From the NCBI GenBank assembly GCA_000432915.1, contig HF995240.1:10931-57532 (forward strand): a stretch of DNA of 46,602 nt, given 5' to 3'. This document shows positions 32,636 through 41,562 of the stretch, piece after piece. The stretch's first letter is position 1. Every line of letters begins with the position of its first letter. Origin of the DNA: Firmicutes bacterium CAG:194 (GTDB taxonomy: Bacteria > Bacillota > Clostridia > Lachnospirales > Lachnospiraceae). The notes beneath the pieces are model-generated. The model was not told the DNA's origin. It was given only the letters and a program-made list of their open reading frames with translations, and made no database searches. The position numbers and the translations under genes are program-made.

Positions 32636-34231
32636 ATGAACAACAAGTATGAAGCGGAAATCAACAAAAGAAGAACTTTTGCCATTATCTCGCATCCTGA
32701 TGCAGGTAAAACGACACTGACAGAAAAGTTCCTGTTATACGGCGGAGCCATCAATCTGGCAGGTAGTGTAAAGGGAAAGGCAACAGCCAGACATGCGGTA
32801 TCTGACTGGATGGAGATTGAAAAGGAAAGAGGTATTTCCGTGACATCTTCTGTGCTGCAGTTTGAATATGACGGTTTTTGCATCAACATTCTGGATACCC
32901 CGGGGCATCAGGATTTCTCCGAGGATACTTACAGAACCCTGATGGCAGCAGACTCTGCGGTCATGGTAATTGATGCCAGCAAGGGTGTTGAGGCACAGAC
33001 AAGAAAGCTGTTCAAGGTCTGCGTCATGAGAAAGATCCCGATCTTTACCTTTATCAATAAGATGGATCGCGATGCAAATGATACGTTTGAACTTCTGGAC
33101 GAAATAGAAAAAGAGCTTGGGATCGCGACCTGCCCGATCAACTGGCCGATCGGCTCCGGTAAGAATTTCAAAGGTGTTTATGAAAGAAAATCCAAATCTG
33201 TCTTTACCTATTCCGATACGGAAAAGGGAACAAAGGAAGGCGAAACAGAGATCATTCCGATCGCAGAACGGGACAAGCTGACCGCAGAGATCGGGGAAGA
33301 TGCCCTTTCTCTTCTGGAGGAAGAAATCGAACTGCTTGACGGCGCCAGTGCAGAATTTGATCTTTCTGAGGTGCAGAGCGGTAACCTGACGCCTGTATTC
33401 TTTGGATCAGCACTCACAAACTTTGGCGTGGAAGTATTTTTAAAGCACTTTTTGGAAATGACTACAACACCGCTTCCGCGTATTTCCGATAAAGGACCGA
33501 TCGATCCGGTGGAAAATGAATTTTCTGCTTTTGTGTTCAAAATTCAGGCGAATATGAATAAGGCACACAGAGACCGCGTGGCATTTATGCGTATCTGCTC
33601 CGGCCGCTTTGATGCAGGCATGGAAGTGAAGCATGTGCAGGGCGGAAAGGTCATGCGTCTTTCCCAGCCGCAGCAGATCATGGCAGATTCCAGAAAAATT
33701 CTGGACGAAGCCTATGCGGGTGATATTATAGGCGTCTTTGATCCGGGTATTTTCTCGATCGGCGATACGCTCTGTATGCCAAAGGATAATTTTCAATATG
33801 CAGGTATCCCGACCTTTGCACCGGAGCATTTTGCACGTGTCAGACAGCTGGATACCATGAAGAGAAAGCAGTTTGTTAAGGGCGTGACGCAGATCGCGCA
33901 GGAAGGTGCGATCCAGATCTTCAAAGAGTTTAACACTGGTCTGGAAGAGATCATTGTCGGTGTCGTTGGTGTACTGCAGTTCGACGTTCTGAAATACAGA
34001 CTGGAAAATGAATATAATGTAGAGATCAGACTGGAGCCGCTTCCGTATGAGCATATCAGATGGGTGGAAAATACAGACCTTGATTTGAATAAGCTGGTCG
34101 GTACTTCAGATATGAAGAAAGTTACGGATATGAGAGACAATCCATTGCTTCTCTTTGTGAATCCGTGGAGCATCCAGATGGTGCTTGACAGAAATGAAGG
34201 GCTCGTGCTTTCTGAATTCGGTAAAAATTAA
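32636..34231 (+). CDS. prfC: Peptide chain release factor 3
   Basis: 531-residue translational GTPase that recycles RF1/RF2 from terminated ribosomes. GTPase motifs: SHPDAGKTTLTEKF (P-loop), DTPGHQDFSEDTYR (switch II) and NKMDRD. The KGKATARHAVSDWMEIEKERGISVTSS switch I region is typical of RF3 rather than EF-G. Followed after 12 nt by a secreted transglutaminase-like gene. Confidence 0.97.
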   Translation: MNNKYEAEINKRRTFAIISHPDAGKTTLTEKFLLYGGAINLAGSVKGKATARHAVSDWMEIEKERGISVTSSVLQFEYDGFCINILDTPGHQDFSEDTYRTLMAADSAVMVIDASKGVEAQTRKLFKVCVMRKIPIFTFINKMDRDANDTFELLDEIEKELGIATCPINWPIGSGKNFKGVYERKSKSVFTYSDTEKGTKEGETEIIPIAERDKLTAEIGEDALSLLEEEIELLDGASAEFDLSEVQSGNLTPVFFGSALTNFGVEVFLKHFLEMTTTPLPRISDKGPIDPVENEFSAFVFKIQANMNKAHRDRVAFMRICSGRFDAGMEVKHVQGGKVMRLSQPQQIMADSRKILDEAYAGDIIGVFDPGIFSIGDTLCMPKDNFQYAGIPTFAPEHFARVRQLDTMKRKQFVKGVTQIAQEGAIQIFKEFNTGLEEIIVGVVGVLQFDVLKYRLENEYNVEIRLEPLPYEHIRWVENTDLDLNKLVGTSDMKKVTDMRDNPLLLFVNPWSIQMVLDRNEGLVLSEFGKN

Positions 34232-34243
34232 AAGGGGAACATA

Positions 34244-35455
34244 GTGCGGAAAAAAAGGATCCTTTTCCTGCTTCTGCTTCTTTTGGGCGTCAGTATCTTA
34301 TGGGCTGGCAGGCTGCAGAAGGAGCGGACAGGAACAGCAGAAAATCTGACAGAAGAGGAAAATCTGTCTTCGGATGTACAGGAAATGCCGCAGGAAACAG
34401 CGGATATCACGCCGGTGCAGCGCATGACACAGATGCAGGGAGCCAAAGAGCCTGCGCGGGAAGTGCAGGATACACAGGAGGGGCTTTTTTATTATGAAGC
34501 ACTTTCCGATGCGGAAAAAGAAGCATATTGTCAGATTTATACAGCGCTGATCAGCAGGCAGAAGGAAACGCTGTCTATTTTGGACAGCGGGCGGGCAGAG
34601 GTACTGTATCAGTATGTGCTCAACGACCATCCGGAAATCTTTTACAGCAGTTCCTTTTCAATGGAAGGCAGGGAGCGGAACGGTGTGCTTTCCAGTCTGT
34701 CCGTGCAACCTGTCTATACGATGACAGGGCGACAGCAGCAGGAAAAGCAACAGCAGATCGATCAGACCACGACAGCAGTTCTGACATCGATGCCTGCAGG
34801 GCTGGATGCTTACGGACAGGTCAAATATGTGTATGATTATGTGATCGATCATACAGACTATGTACTGGACAGTCCGGATAATCAAAATATCTGTTCTGTA
34901 TTTTTGAACGGAGAAAGTGTCTGTCAGGGATATGCCAAGGCAACACAGTATCTGCTAAAGAAACTCGGTTTTGAAGTGACACTGGTCTTTGGCACGGATC
35001 AGACAGGTGCAGATCATGTCTGGAATCTGGTCAAAGTTGACGGTGATTATTACTATATGGATACGACCTGGGGAGAAATGCAGTTTTCAGATCAGGGAGA
35101 AAGCAGGGGAATCAATTATAACTTCCTGCTGATCACAACGGAAGAGCTTTTGCAGACCCACCGGATCGTATCGGAAATCCCGGTTCCTGTCTGCACGGCG
35201 GAGCGGGATAATTATTATGTCAGGGAAAAGCTGCTGTTTCAGGAAAAGGATTACGACAGGTTGAAACTGCTGATCGAGCAGGCAAAGGCAAAAGGAGAAA
35301 CGATTGTAAGATTTCGATGTGGCAGTGAGCAGCTATACCGGGAAATGCTTGATGAACTGTTTGAGCAGCAGAAGATCTTTACGCTGGTAAACGGGGATGC
35401 AATAACCTACAGTAGTGATGATAAGATGCATACAATTTTTGTTTTTATGCAATAA
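34244..35455 (+). CDS. Secreted transglutaminase-like domain protein
   Basis: 403 residues, GTG start after AAAGGGGAA. N-terminal basic start and hydrophobic helix (about 5-21, ILFLLLLLLGVSILWAG) without a lipobox cysteine, so secreted or anchored by an uncleaved signal. A Glu/Thr-rich linker precedes the transglutaminase-like core at about 190-290, with the Cys-His-Asp triad visible as ESVCQGYAKATQYLL, GADHVWNLV and YYYMDTTWG. Such domains can be peptidases, cross-linking enzymes or peptidoglycan-associated proteins; the substrate is unknown. The C-terminal 100 residues are unrecognised. Confidence 0.8.
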   Translation: MRKKRILFLLLLLLGVSILWAGRLQKERTGTAENLTEEENLSSDVQEMPQETADITPVQRMTQMQGAKEPAREVQDTQEGLFYYEALSDAEKEAYCQIYTALISRQKETLSILDSGRAEVLYQYVLNDHPEIFYSSSFSMEGRERNGVLSSLSVQPVYTMTGRQQQEKQQQIDQTTTAVLTSMPAGLDAYGQVKYVYDYVIDHTDYVLDSPDNQNICSVFLNGESVCQGYAKATQYLLKKLGFEVTLVFGTDQTGADHVWNLVKVDGDYYYMDTTWGEMQFSDQGESRGINYNFLLITTEELLQTHRIVSEIPVPVCTAERDNYYVREKLLFQEKDYDRLKLLIEQAKAKGETIVRFRCGSEQLYREMLDELFEQQKIFTLVNGDAITYSSDDKMHTIFVFMQ

Positions 35456-35491
35456 TCGTCCTAAAACCTTTCCAAAGACAGGAAAATTTGA

Positions 35492-35535
35492 TATAATTAC
35501 CTGCAAAGCAGGTTATAACGCGTGGCAGGCACGCG
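35492..35535 (+). promoter_or_regulatory. Probable promoter and two small hairpins upstream of the Gls24 gene
   Basis: TATAAT at 35492-35497 has a poor -35 candidate (TTTCCA 35469-35474, 17-bp spacer). Downstream are ACCTGC-AAA-GCAGGT (35499-35513) and CGCGTG-GCAGG-CACGCG (35519-35535). They precede AAAGGAG of the next gene. A stress-responsive promoter is possible but not shown. Confidence 0.4.
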
Positions 35536-35562
35536 AGCCTATAGAAGAAAGGAGACCACAAA

Positions 35563-35952
35563 ATGGAAAAAGAAACAGAACGTGGCACTTATGTATTAAA
35601 GGAAGATGAAAAGCTGGGAGCTGTCCAGATCGCAGATGATGTTGTTGCTATGATCGCAAGCCTTGCAGCCGCTGAGGTAGAAGGTGTATCTGCTTTGGTT
35701 GGAAATATTACAAACGAGCTGATGAGCCGTGTCGGTATGAAGAAGCTGACAAAGGGCGTTAAGGTTGAGGTTGTGGACGGTGTGGTATCCGTAGATATCG
35801 CGATCGTGATAGAATATGGACATAATATCCCACAGACAAGCCGCAATGTACAGAACAAGGTAAAAGCAGCCATTGAAAATATGACAGGGTTGGAAGTTGC
35901 CGATATCAATATCCGCATTGCAGGCGTGAATATGCAGGAAGAAAATAAATAA
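35563..35952 (+). CDS. Asp23/Gls24 family envelope stress protein
   Basis: 129 residues, Asp23/Gls24 (DUF322) domain: VQIADDVVAMIASLAAAEVEGVSALVG, GVKVEVVDGVVSVDIAIVIEYGHNIPQ and VKAAIENMTGLEVADINIRIAGV. In staphylococci such proteins form a membrane-proximal layer linked to envelope stress. In Clostridia a copy regularly precedes nusB, as here (13-nt gap), so it belongs to this housekeeping block. AAAGGAG precedes ATG. Confidence 0.95.
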   Translation: MEKETERGTYVLKEDEKLGAVQIADDVVAMIASLAAAEVEGVSALVGNITNELMSRVGMKKLTKGVKVEVVDGVVSVDIAIVIEYGHNIPQTSRNVQNKVKAAIENMTGLEVADINIRIAGVNMQEENK

Positions 35953-35965
35953 TAGGGACAGACTG

Positions 35966-36385
35966 ATGAGCAGAAGCAAATTAAGAGAAAAAGTATTTCA
36001 GTTGTTATTCCGTATTGCATTCGGAAGCGAAGAAGAATATGAAGAGCAGGCAGCTTTGTTCTTTGCGGACGAAGAGCAGGAGACACTGACAGAGAAGGAA
36101 CAGAAACAGATCCAGGATAAATATGATCAGATCCTGGCGCATTTAGATAAGATCGATGCCCAGATCAATGAAAAATCAGTTGGCTGGAATGTCAGCCGCC
36201 TTGGAAAGGTAGAGCTTGCCATTATGCGTCTTGCCGTGTATGAGATCTTATTTGATGATACGATTCCGGGCTCCGTTTCCATCAATGAAGCGGTAGAACT
36301 GGCAAAGAAATACGGCGCACAGGAATCCCCGGCGTTCATCAATGGGGTACTTGCCAAGTTTGTTCCCAAAACAGAAAATTCATAA
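35966..36385 (+). CDS. nusB: Transcription antitermination factor NusB
   Basis: 139-residue all-helical protein that, with S10, binds boxA RNA in rRNA operons. Family sequence: SRSKLREKVFQLLFRIAF, NVSRLGKVELAIMRLAVYEILFD and SVSINEAVELAKKYGAQESPAFINGVLAK. Its last codons and stop lie inside the large hairpin at 36363-36404, and those last codons are repeated 126 bp downstream. Confidence 0.96.
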   Translation: MSRSKLREKVFQLLFRIAFGSEEEYEEQAALFFADEEQETLTEKEQKQIQDKYDQILAHLDKIDAQINEKSVGWNVSRLGKVELAIMRLAVYEILFDDTIPGSVSINEAVELAKKYGAQESPAFINGVLAKFVPKTENS

Positions 36386-36512
36386 GAATTTTCTATTTTG
36401 GGAATACGCCGTTGGATGCGCACTCGCGCAAAGAGGAAAACTGCTTCGCAGTTGCGCTCGGCGCAAGAGTTTTGCGATGCAAAACTCTAAAAACAAACAG
36501 AAAATTCATAAG
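36363..36512 (+). repeat. Hairpin cluster bracketed by a 17-bp direct repeat after nusB
   Basis: A 19-bp stem with one mismatch (36363-36381 with 36386-36404) has the nusB stop codon in its 4-nt loop. AACAGAAAATTCATAAG, the end of nusB, occurs at 36370-36386 and again at 36496-36512. Between are AACTGC-TTC-GCAGTT (36439-36453) and a perfect 10-bp hairpin AGAGTTTTGC-GAT-GCAAAACTCT (36466-36488). This looks like inserted or slippage-duplicated sequence; there is no T run for termination. Confidence 0.8.
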
Positions 36513-36525
36513 CGAGAAATAGTAG

Positions 36526-37731
36526 ATGAAGCAAAATGTATATACTGTCAGCCAGGTTAACAGTTATATCAAAAACATGTTTGCACAGGATTTTTTATGC
36601 AGTTCCATTATGATTAAGGGTGAACTGAGCAATGTGAAGTACCATGGCTCTGGTCATATCTATTTTACCCTGAAAGATACTGGAGCTGCTATTTCATGTG
36701 TAATGTTTGCAGGAAACAGAGGCGGACTCAGCTTTCGGATGGAAGCAGGGCAGCAGGTTGTTGTAGGCGGAAGCCTTGATGTATATGAGCGTGACGGAAA
36801 GTACCAGCTCTATGCCAGACAGATCGAGCGTCTGGGAGACGGTTATCTGTATGAGCAGTATGAAAAGCTCAAAAAAGAGCTGGCGGAAATGGGCATGTTT
36901 GATGCAGCTTATAAAACAAAGATCCCCTTTTACGTCAGAAAGCTGGGCGTTGTGACAGCGCAGACAGGAGCTGCAGTCCGGGATATCATCAATGTGGCAA
37001 AGCGGCGGAATCCTTTTATTGAGATCGTTTTATATCCTGCCATTGTGCAGGGAGATCAGGCGGTCTGTAGCATTATAAACGGAATCCATGCACTGGAAAG
37101 AGAAGGCGTTGACGTCATGATCGTCGGACGAGGCGGTGGCAGCATAGAAGATCTCTGGGCATTTAACCACAGAGAAGTGGCGCAGGCAGTATTTGACTGC
37201 TCAGTTCCGATCATTTCGGCGGTCGGACATGAAACGGATACGACTATTATTGATTATGTGGCGGATCTCAGAGCACCGACGCCGTCTGCCGCAGCAGAGT
37301 TGGCAGTCTGTGATATGGCAGCAGTCGTGCAGCAGCTTTACGATCTGTCGCATAAGGTGGTGACAGCCATGCTGCAAAAGTGTAAGCAGCAGAGACTGTT
37401 GACGGAAAATATGGAACTCAGGCTCCGCAGTGTATCGCCGCAGATGGTACTCAGGCAGCATCGCATGCGCATTCTTTCCTTGGAGGAACAGCTTTCCTAT
37501 CACATGGAACGAAAGCTTGCAGCACAGCAGCACAGGCTGGAGATCAGCGCATCGCGTCTGGAAGCATTATCACCGCTTGCAAAGCTGAAACAGGGATATG
37601 CATATGTGACAAAGGAAGAGCAGACTCTGACAAGCACTGCACAGATCACAAGGGATGATCAGATCCGTATTTATCTGCAGGATGGCTATGCAGATGCCCG
37701 GATTGAGGAAACGTATCAACAATCTGTATGA
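36526..37731 (+). CDS. xseA: Exodeoxyribonuclease VII large subunit
   Basis: 401 residues. N-terminal OB fold (VYTVSQVNSYIKNMF...GELSNVKYHGSGHIYFTLKD), then the catalytic region with IIVLYPAIVQG-like and VGRGGGSIEDLWAFNHREV, and SAVGHETDTTIIDYVADLRAPTPSAAAE. A coiled-coil C-terminal part binds XseB. The ribosome binding site is poor (no GGAGG within 12 nt), unusual for this block, and the upstream hairpin cluster may have altered it. xseB follows at once. Confidence 0.96.
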   Translation: MKQNVYTVSQVNSYIKNMFAQDFLCSSIMIKGELSNVKYHGSGHIYFTLKDTGAAISCVMFAGNRGGLSFRMEAGQQVVVGGSLDVYERDGKYQLYARQIERLGDGYLYEQYEKLKKELAEMGMFDAAYKTKIPFYVRKLGVVTAQTGAAVRDIINVAKRRNPFIEIVLYPAIVQGDQAVCSIINGIHALEREGVDVMIVGRGGGSIEDLWAFNHREVAQAVFDCSVPIISAVGHETDTTIIDYVADLRAPTPSAAAELAVCDMAAVVQQLYDLSHKVVTAMLQKCKQQRLLTENMELRLRSVSPQMVLRQHRMRILSLEEQLSYHMERKLAAQQHRLEISASRLEALSPLAKLKQGYAYVTKEEQTLTSTAQITRDDQIRIYLQDGYADARIEETYQQSV

Positions 37732-37751
37732 TAAGACAGGCAGGAGAGCAT

Positions 37752-37970
37752 ATGGCAGAAGAAAAAAAGAAACTGTCTCTGGAGGAGGCATTTGAAAAAC
37801 TGGAAACAGTCATCGAAACACTGGAACGACCGGAGACCTCTTTGGAGGAATCCTTTCAGGCATATAAGGAGGGAGTTTCCCTGGTGCAGCTTTGCAACGA
37901 ACAGATTGACCGTGTAGAAAAAGAGGTCAGGGTGCTTTCGCAGGAAGGAGAAGCCGATGAGCAGCTTTAA
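37752..37970 (+). CDS. xseB: Exodeoxyribonuclease VII small subunit
   Basis: 72 residues, the small helical subunit that decorates XseA: LSLEEAFEKLETVIETLERPETSLEESFQAYKEGV. An in-frame ATG at 37728 overlaps xseA, but GGAG before 37752 and family length select the second. It overlaps ispA by 14 nt, indicating coupled translation. Confidence 0.96.
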   Translation: MAEEKKKLSLEEAFEKLETVIETLERPETSLEESFQAYKEGVSLVQLCNEQIDRVEKEVRVLSQEGEADEQL

Positions 37971-38853
37971 GGAGACACTGGAGCAGAAAACAAAAGAAGC
38001 AGAAGAGATCATCAAAGCATATCTGCCAAAAGAAGAAGGCAGTCAGAAGACCGTCATGGAAGCGATCAACTACAGCGTGAAGGTAGGAGGCAAAAGGCTC
38101 AGACCGATCCTGATGCGGGAAGCCTTTACAGAGCTGGGCGGGCAGGGAGAGCTGATCCGGCCTTTTATGGCAGCCCTTGAAATGATCCATACGTATTCCC
38201 TGATCCATGATGATCTGGAAGCGATGGACAACGATGAATACAGACGCGGTCAGAAAACCACCCATGTGGTTTACGGCGAAGCAATGGCAATCCTGGCAGG
38301 TGACGGACTTTTAAATCTGGCATTTGAGACAGCAGCAAATGCATTTTTACTTGTACCGGGTGATACAAAGGCGGAAAAGGCAATGCTGATCCTCGGAAAG
38401 AAAGCCGGCATTTATGGCATGGTCGGCGGACAGGTAGCGGATATTGAAGCGGAAGAAGCAAAGAATCCACTTACTATGGAGCAGCTTTTGTTTATCCATG
38501 AAAACAAGACAGCAGCACTGATCCAGTCTGCACTCATGATCGGCGCAGCACTTGCGGGCGCAGGGCAGAAGCAGATCGATGAAATGGAACGGATCGGTTA
38601 TCTGGTAGGTGTCGCCTATCAGATCGAGGACGATATTCTGGATGTGACGAGCACATTGGAAGAACTCGGAAAGCCAATTGGCAGTGATGAGAAAAATCAT
38701 AAGACAACTTACGTGACACTGGTTGGTATTGAAAAAGCAAAAGAAGAAGCGGAAAGACTTTCAGAGGAAGCACTTGACAGACTGCATACTCTGCTGGGGG
38801 AGGATACGTTCCTGGAGGAACTGATCAGAAGTCTGGTAAACCGCAGAAAGTAG
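37957..38853 (+). CDS. ispA: Polyprenyl (farnesyl/geranyl) diphosphate synthase
   Basis: 298 residues; condenses IPP with allylic diphosphates. First aspartate-rich motif LIHDDLEAMDNDEYRRG (usual Pro replaced by Glu), with KRLRP before it; second YQIEDDILDVTS. The GAPGGQVADIE-type segment reads GMVGGQVADIEAE. The order xseA-xseB-ispA-dxs is usual in Firmicutes. Farnesyl product is most likely by family; chain length cannot be read directly. Confidence 0.95.
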   Translation: MSSFKETLEQKTKEAEEIIKAYLPKEEGSQKTVMEAINYSVKVGGKRLRPILMREAFTELGGQGELIRPFMAALEMIHTYSLIHDDLEAMDNDEYRRGQKTTHVVYGEAMAILAGDGLLNLAFETAANAFLLVPGDTKAEKAMLILGKKAGIYGMVGGQVADIEAEEAKNPLTMEQLLFIHENKTAALIQSALMIGAALAGAGQKQIDEMERIGYLVGVAYQIEDDILDVTSTLEELGKPIGSDEKNHKTTYVTLVGIEKAKEEAERLSEEALDRLHTLLGEDTFLEELIRSLVNRRK

Positions 38854-38862
38854 GCAGGGGTT

Positions 38863-40731
38863 ATGTTGCTTGACAGTATACAAAAAGCGAATGATATCAA
38901 AAAAATAAAGGAAAAAGATCTGGACAGTCTGGCAGCGGAGATCAGACAGTTTCTGATCGAGAAGATCAGTGTATCGGGTGGTCATCTGGGGTCTAACCTC
39001 GGTGCAGTGGAGCTGACCATGGCACTTCATCTTTCTCTGGATCTGCCGACCGACAAGATCGTATGGGATGTCGGGCATCAGTCATACACACATAAGATAC
39101 TGACAGGAAGAAGAGAAGGCTTTGAGACACTTCGTAAATTCGGTGGTATGAGCGGTTTTCCGAAGCGGAAGGAAAGCGACTGTGACAGCTTTGATACAGG
39201 ACACAGCTCCACTTCTATTTCCGCAGGACTCGGTCTGGCGCAGGCAAGAGATCTTTTGGGAGAGAGGCATACCGTTGTGTCTGTGATCGGCGATGGTTCC
39301 CTGACCGGTGGAATGGCATATGAAGCACTGAACAATGCAGCGCATCTGGATACCAATTTTATTGTGATCTTAAATGACAATAATATGTCCATTTCCGAAA
39401 ATGTAGGCGGTGTATCCACTTACTTGAATTCCATCCGTACGGATGCCAAATATCTGGATCTGAAGGACAGCATTTATTACAGACTTCTCGAAATGCCCAA
39501 ATATGGACAGGCGATCGTAAAGAAGATCCAGAATGCCAAAAACGGTATCAAACAGCTTATGATCCCGGGCATGTTTTTTGAGGATATGGGGATCAAATAT
39601 TTAGGACCTGTGGACGGACATGATATCAAAGCACTCAGACGTGTTATTACGGAAGCCAAACGTGTCAAAGGAGCCGTGATCATTCATGTCATTACCCAAA
39701 AAGGGAGAGGCTACACGCCTGCGGAGAGACATCCGGCCAGATTTCATGGCGCAGAGCCGTTTGATATAGAGACAGGTATTCCGAAAAATCCGCATACAAA
39801 AGCAAATTATACGGATGTGTTTGCAACTGTGATGAATAAAATGGCGGAAAAGAATGATAAACTTGTGGCGATCACAGCCGCAATGCCTGACGGAACAGGG
39901 CTCAAGCGTTTCCGAAACCGTTATCCGGAACGATTTTTTGATGTAGGAATTGCGGAGGAGCATGCGGTCACATTTGCTGCAGGACTGGCAGCAGGCGGCT
40001 TGAGACCTGTTGTGGCGATTTATTCTTCGTTTCTGCAGAGGGCTTATGACCAGATTTTGCATGATGTCTGTATTCAGAATCTGCCTGTTACTTTTGCAAT
40101 AGACAGGGCGGGACTTGTCGGAAGTGATGGAGAAACCCATCAGGGTATTTTTGATTTTTCATTTCTTTCGAGTATACCGAATATGCATATCATGGCACCG
40201 AAGAACAAATGGGAGCTGGCTGATATGATGAAATATGCAGTTTCCTTTGAGGGACCGATCGCAATCCGGTATCCACGGGGAGAGGCATATGACGGTCTGG
40301 AGGAATACAGACAGCCGATCGCCTATGGAAAAGCGGAATGGATCTATCAGGAGAAAGAAATTGCTCTGGTGGCAGTGGGCAGTATGGTAAAGACGGCGGA
40401 ACAGGTCAGACTCCGATTGAAGGAGGAAGGCTATGCAGACTGCAGCCTTTTAAATGCACGTTTTGTAAAACCGATCGATGAAGAGACAATCCTGGATGCA
40501 GCGGGAACACATTCCCTGCTTGTTACAATGGAAGAAAATGTTTTAAACGGCGGCTTTTCTGAAAAAGTGATCGATCTGATGGAAGCAAACGGCAATCCGG
40601 CAGAAGTGCTTCCGATCACCTTGCCGGATGAATATGTAGAGCATGGAAATGTGGAGCTTCTGAAAAAAGAGGTTGGCATTGATACAGAGTCGATCGTCAG
40701 AAAAATTCTGGCAACGCTGAAAAACAGATAA
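38863..40731 (+). CDS. dxs: 1-deoxy-D-xylulose-5-phosphate synthase
   Basis: 622-residue thiamine-diphosphate enzyme, first step of the MEP isoprenoid pathway. ThDP/Mg motif GDGSLTGGMAYEALNNA, catalytic histidine region SGGHLGSNLG, GIAEEHAVTFAAGLA and DRAGLVGSDGETHQGIFD. It starts 9 nt after ispA; AGGGG is the likely ribosome binding site. Pairing with ispA puts precursor supply and prenyl synthesis in one transcript. Confidence 0.97.
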   Translation: MLLDSIQKANDIKKIKEKDLDSLAAEIRQFLIEKISVSGGHLGSNLGAVELTMALHLSLDLPTDKIVWDVGHQSYTHKILTGRREGFETLRKFGGMSGFPKRKESDCDSFDTGHSSTSISAGLGLAQARDLLGERHTVVSVIGDGSLTGGMAYEALNNAAHLDTNFIVILNDNNMSISENVGGVSTYLNSIRTDAKYLDLKDSIYYRLLEMPKYGQAIVKKIQNAKNGIKQLMIPGMFFEDMGIKYLGPVDGHDIKALRRVITEAKRVKGAVIIHVITQKGRGYTPAERHPARFHGAEPFDIETGIPKNPHTKANYTDVFATVMNKMAEKNDKLVAITAAMPDGTGLKRFRNRYPERFFDVGIAEEHAVTFAAGLAAGGLRPVVAIYSSFLQRAYDQILHDVCIQNLPVTFAIDRAGLVGSDGETHQGIFDFSFLSSIPNMHIMAPKNKWELADMMKYAVSFEGPIAIRYPRGEAYDGLEEYRQPIAYGKAEWIYQEKEIALVAVGSMVKTAEQVRLRLKEEGYADCSLLNARFVKPIDEETILDAAGTHSLLVTMEENVLNGGFSEKVIDLMEANGNPAEVLPITLPDEYVEHGNVELLKKEVGIDTESIVRKILATLKNR

Positions 40732-40746
40732 AGAAAGGCTCAGAGC

Positions 40747-41562
40747 ATGAAAGAGAGACTGGATGTATTACTGGTAAAACAGGGATTTGCGCCTTCCAGA
40801 GAAAAAGCGAAGGCAATCCTGATGTCCGGTATTGTATATGTGGACGGACAGAAGGAGGATAAGGCCGGAACCATGTTTGATCCGGAGAAGATAAAAATTG
40901 AAGTACGGGGAAATACCCTTCCCTACGTCAGCAGAGGCGGACTGAAGCTGGAAAAAGCATTGCAGGTATTTCCGATCGATCTACAGGGAAAGACCTGTCT
41001 GGATATCGGTGCTTCCACCGGCGGTTTTACGGATTGTATGCTCCAGAATGGAGCCGAAAAGGTATTTGCGGTGGATGTCGGACATGGACAGCTTGACTGG
41101 AAGCTCAGAAATGATCCCCGGGTGGTCTGCATGGAAAAGACAAATTTCCGGTATATGAAGGCGGATGCGCTTGGACAGCAGGTAGATTTTGCTTCCTGTG
41201 ATGTTTCGTTTATTTCTCTGACGAAGATCTTAGGACCGGCTTTTGCACTCTTAAAGCCGCTCGGACAGATGGTATGTCTGATCAAGCCGCAGTTCGAGGC
41301 CGGCAGAGAAAAGGTTGGGAAAAAGGGTGTTGTGACAGATAAGGCTGTGCATATGGAAGTGGTGGAAAAGATCACACAGTTTGCCATGCAGACGGGTTTT
41401 CACCTGCTGGGACTTGATTTTTCGCCGATCAAAGGACCGGAAGGTAATATAGAATACCTTTTGTATATGGAAAAAGAAAATGATCTGGCAGAGGGCGTGA
41501 ATCAGTTGTCTGTTCAGATTGCAGATGTTGTAGAGAAGGCACACGGGAAATTAGATGAATAA
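40747..41562 (+). CDS. tlyA: TlyA family rRNA (cytidine-2'-O)-methyltransferase
   Basis: 271 residues. N-terminal S4 RNA-binding domain (RLDVLLVKQGFAPSREKAKAILMSGIVYVDG) and FtsJ-like methyltransferase fold with SAM motif CLDIGASTGGFTDCML and the IKPQFEAG motif. Mycobacterial TlyA 2'-O-methylates 16S and 23S rRNA; the older name hemolysin A is not supported by any toxin feature. It overlaps nadK by 8 nt. Confidence 0.94.
   Translation: MKERLDVLLVKQGFAPSREKAKAILMSGIVYVDGQKEDKAGTMFDPEKIKIEVRGNTLPYVSRGGLKLEKALQVFPIDLQGKTCLDIGASTGGFTDCMLQNGAEKVFAVDVGHGQLDWKLRNDPRVVCMEKTNFRYMKADALGQQVDFASCDVSFISLTKILGPAFALLKPLGQMVCLIKPQFEAGREKVGKKGVVTDKAVHMEVVEKITQFAMQTGFHLLGLDFSPIKGPEGNIEYLLYMEKENDLAEGVNQLSVQIADVVEKAHGKLDE

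Noticed and set aside
40747..41562. Hemolysin function for the TlyA protein
   Set aside because: Only S4 and FtsJ methyltransferase motifs are visible; there is no toxin or secretion feature.
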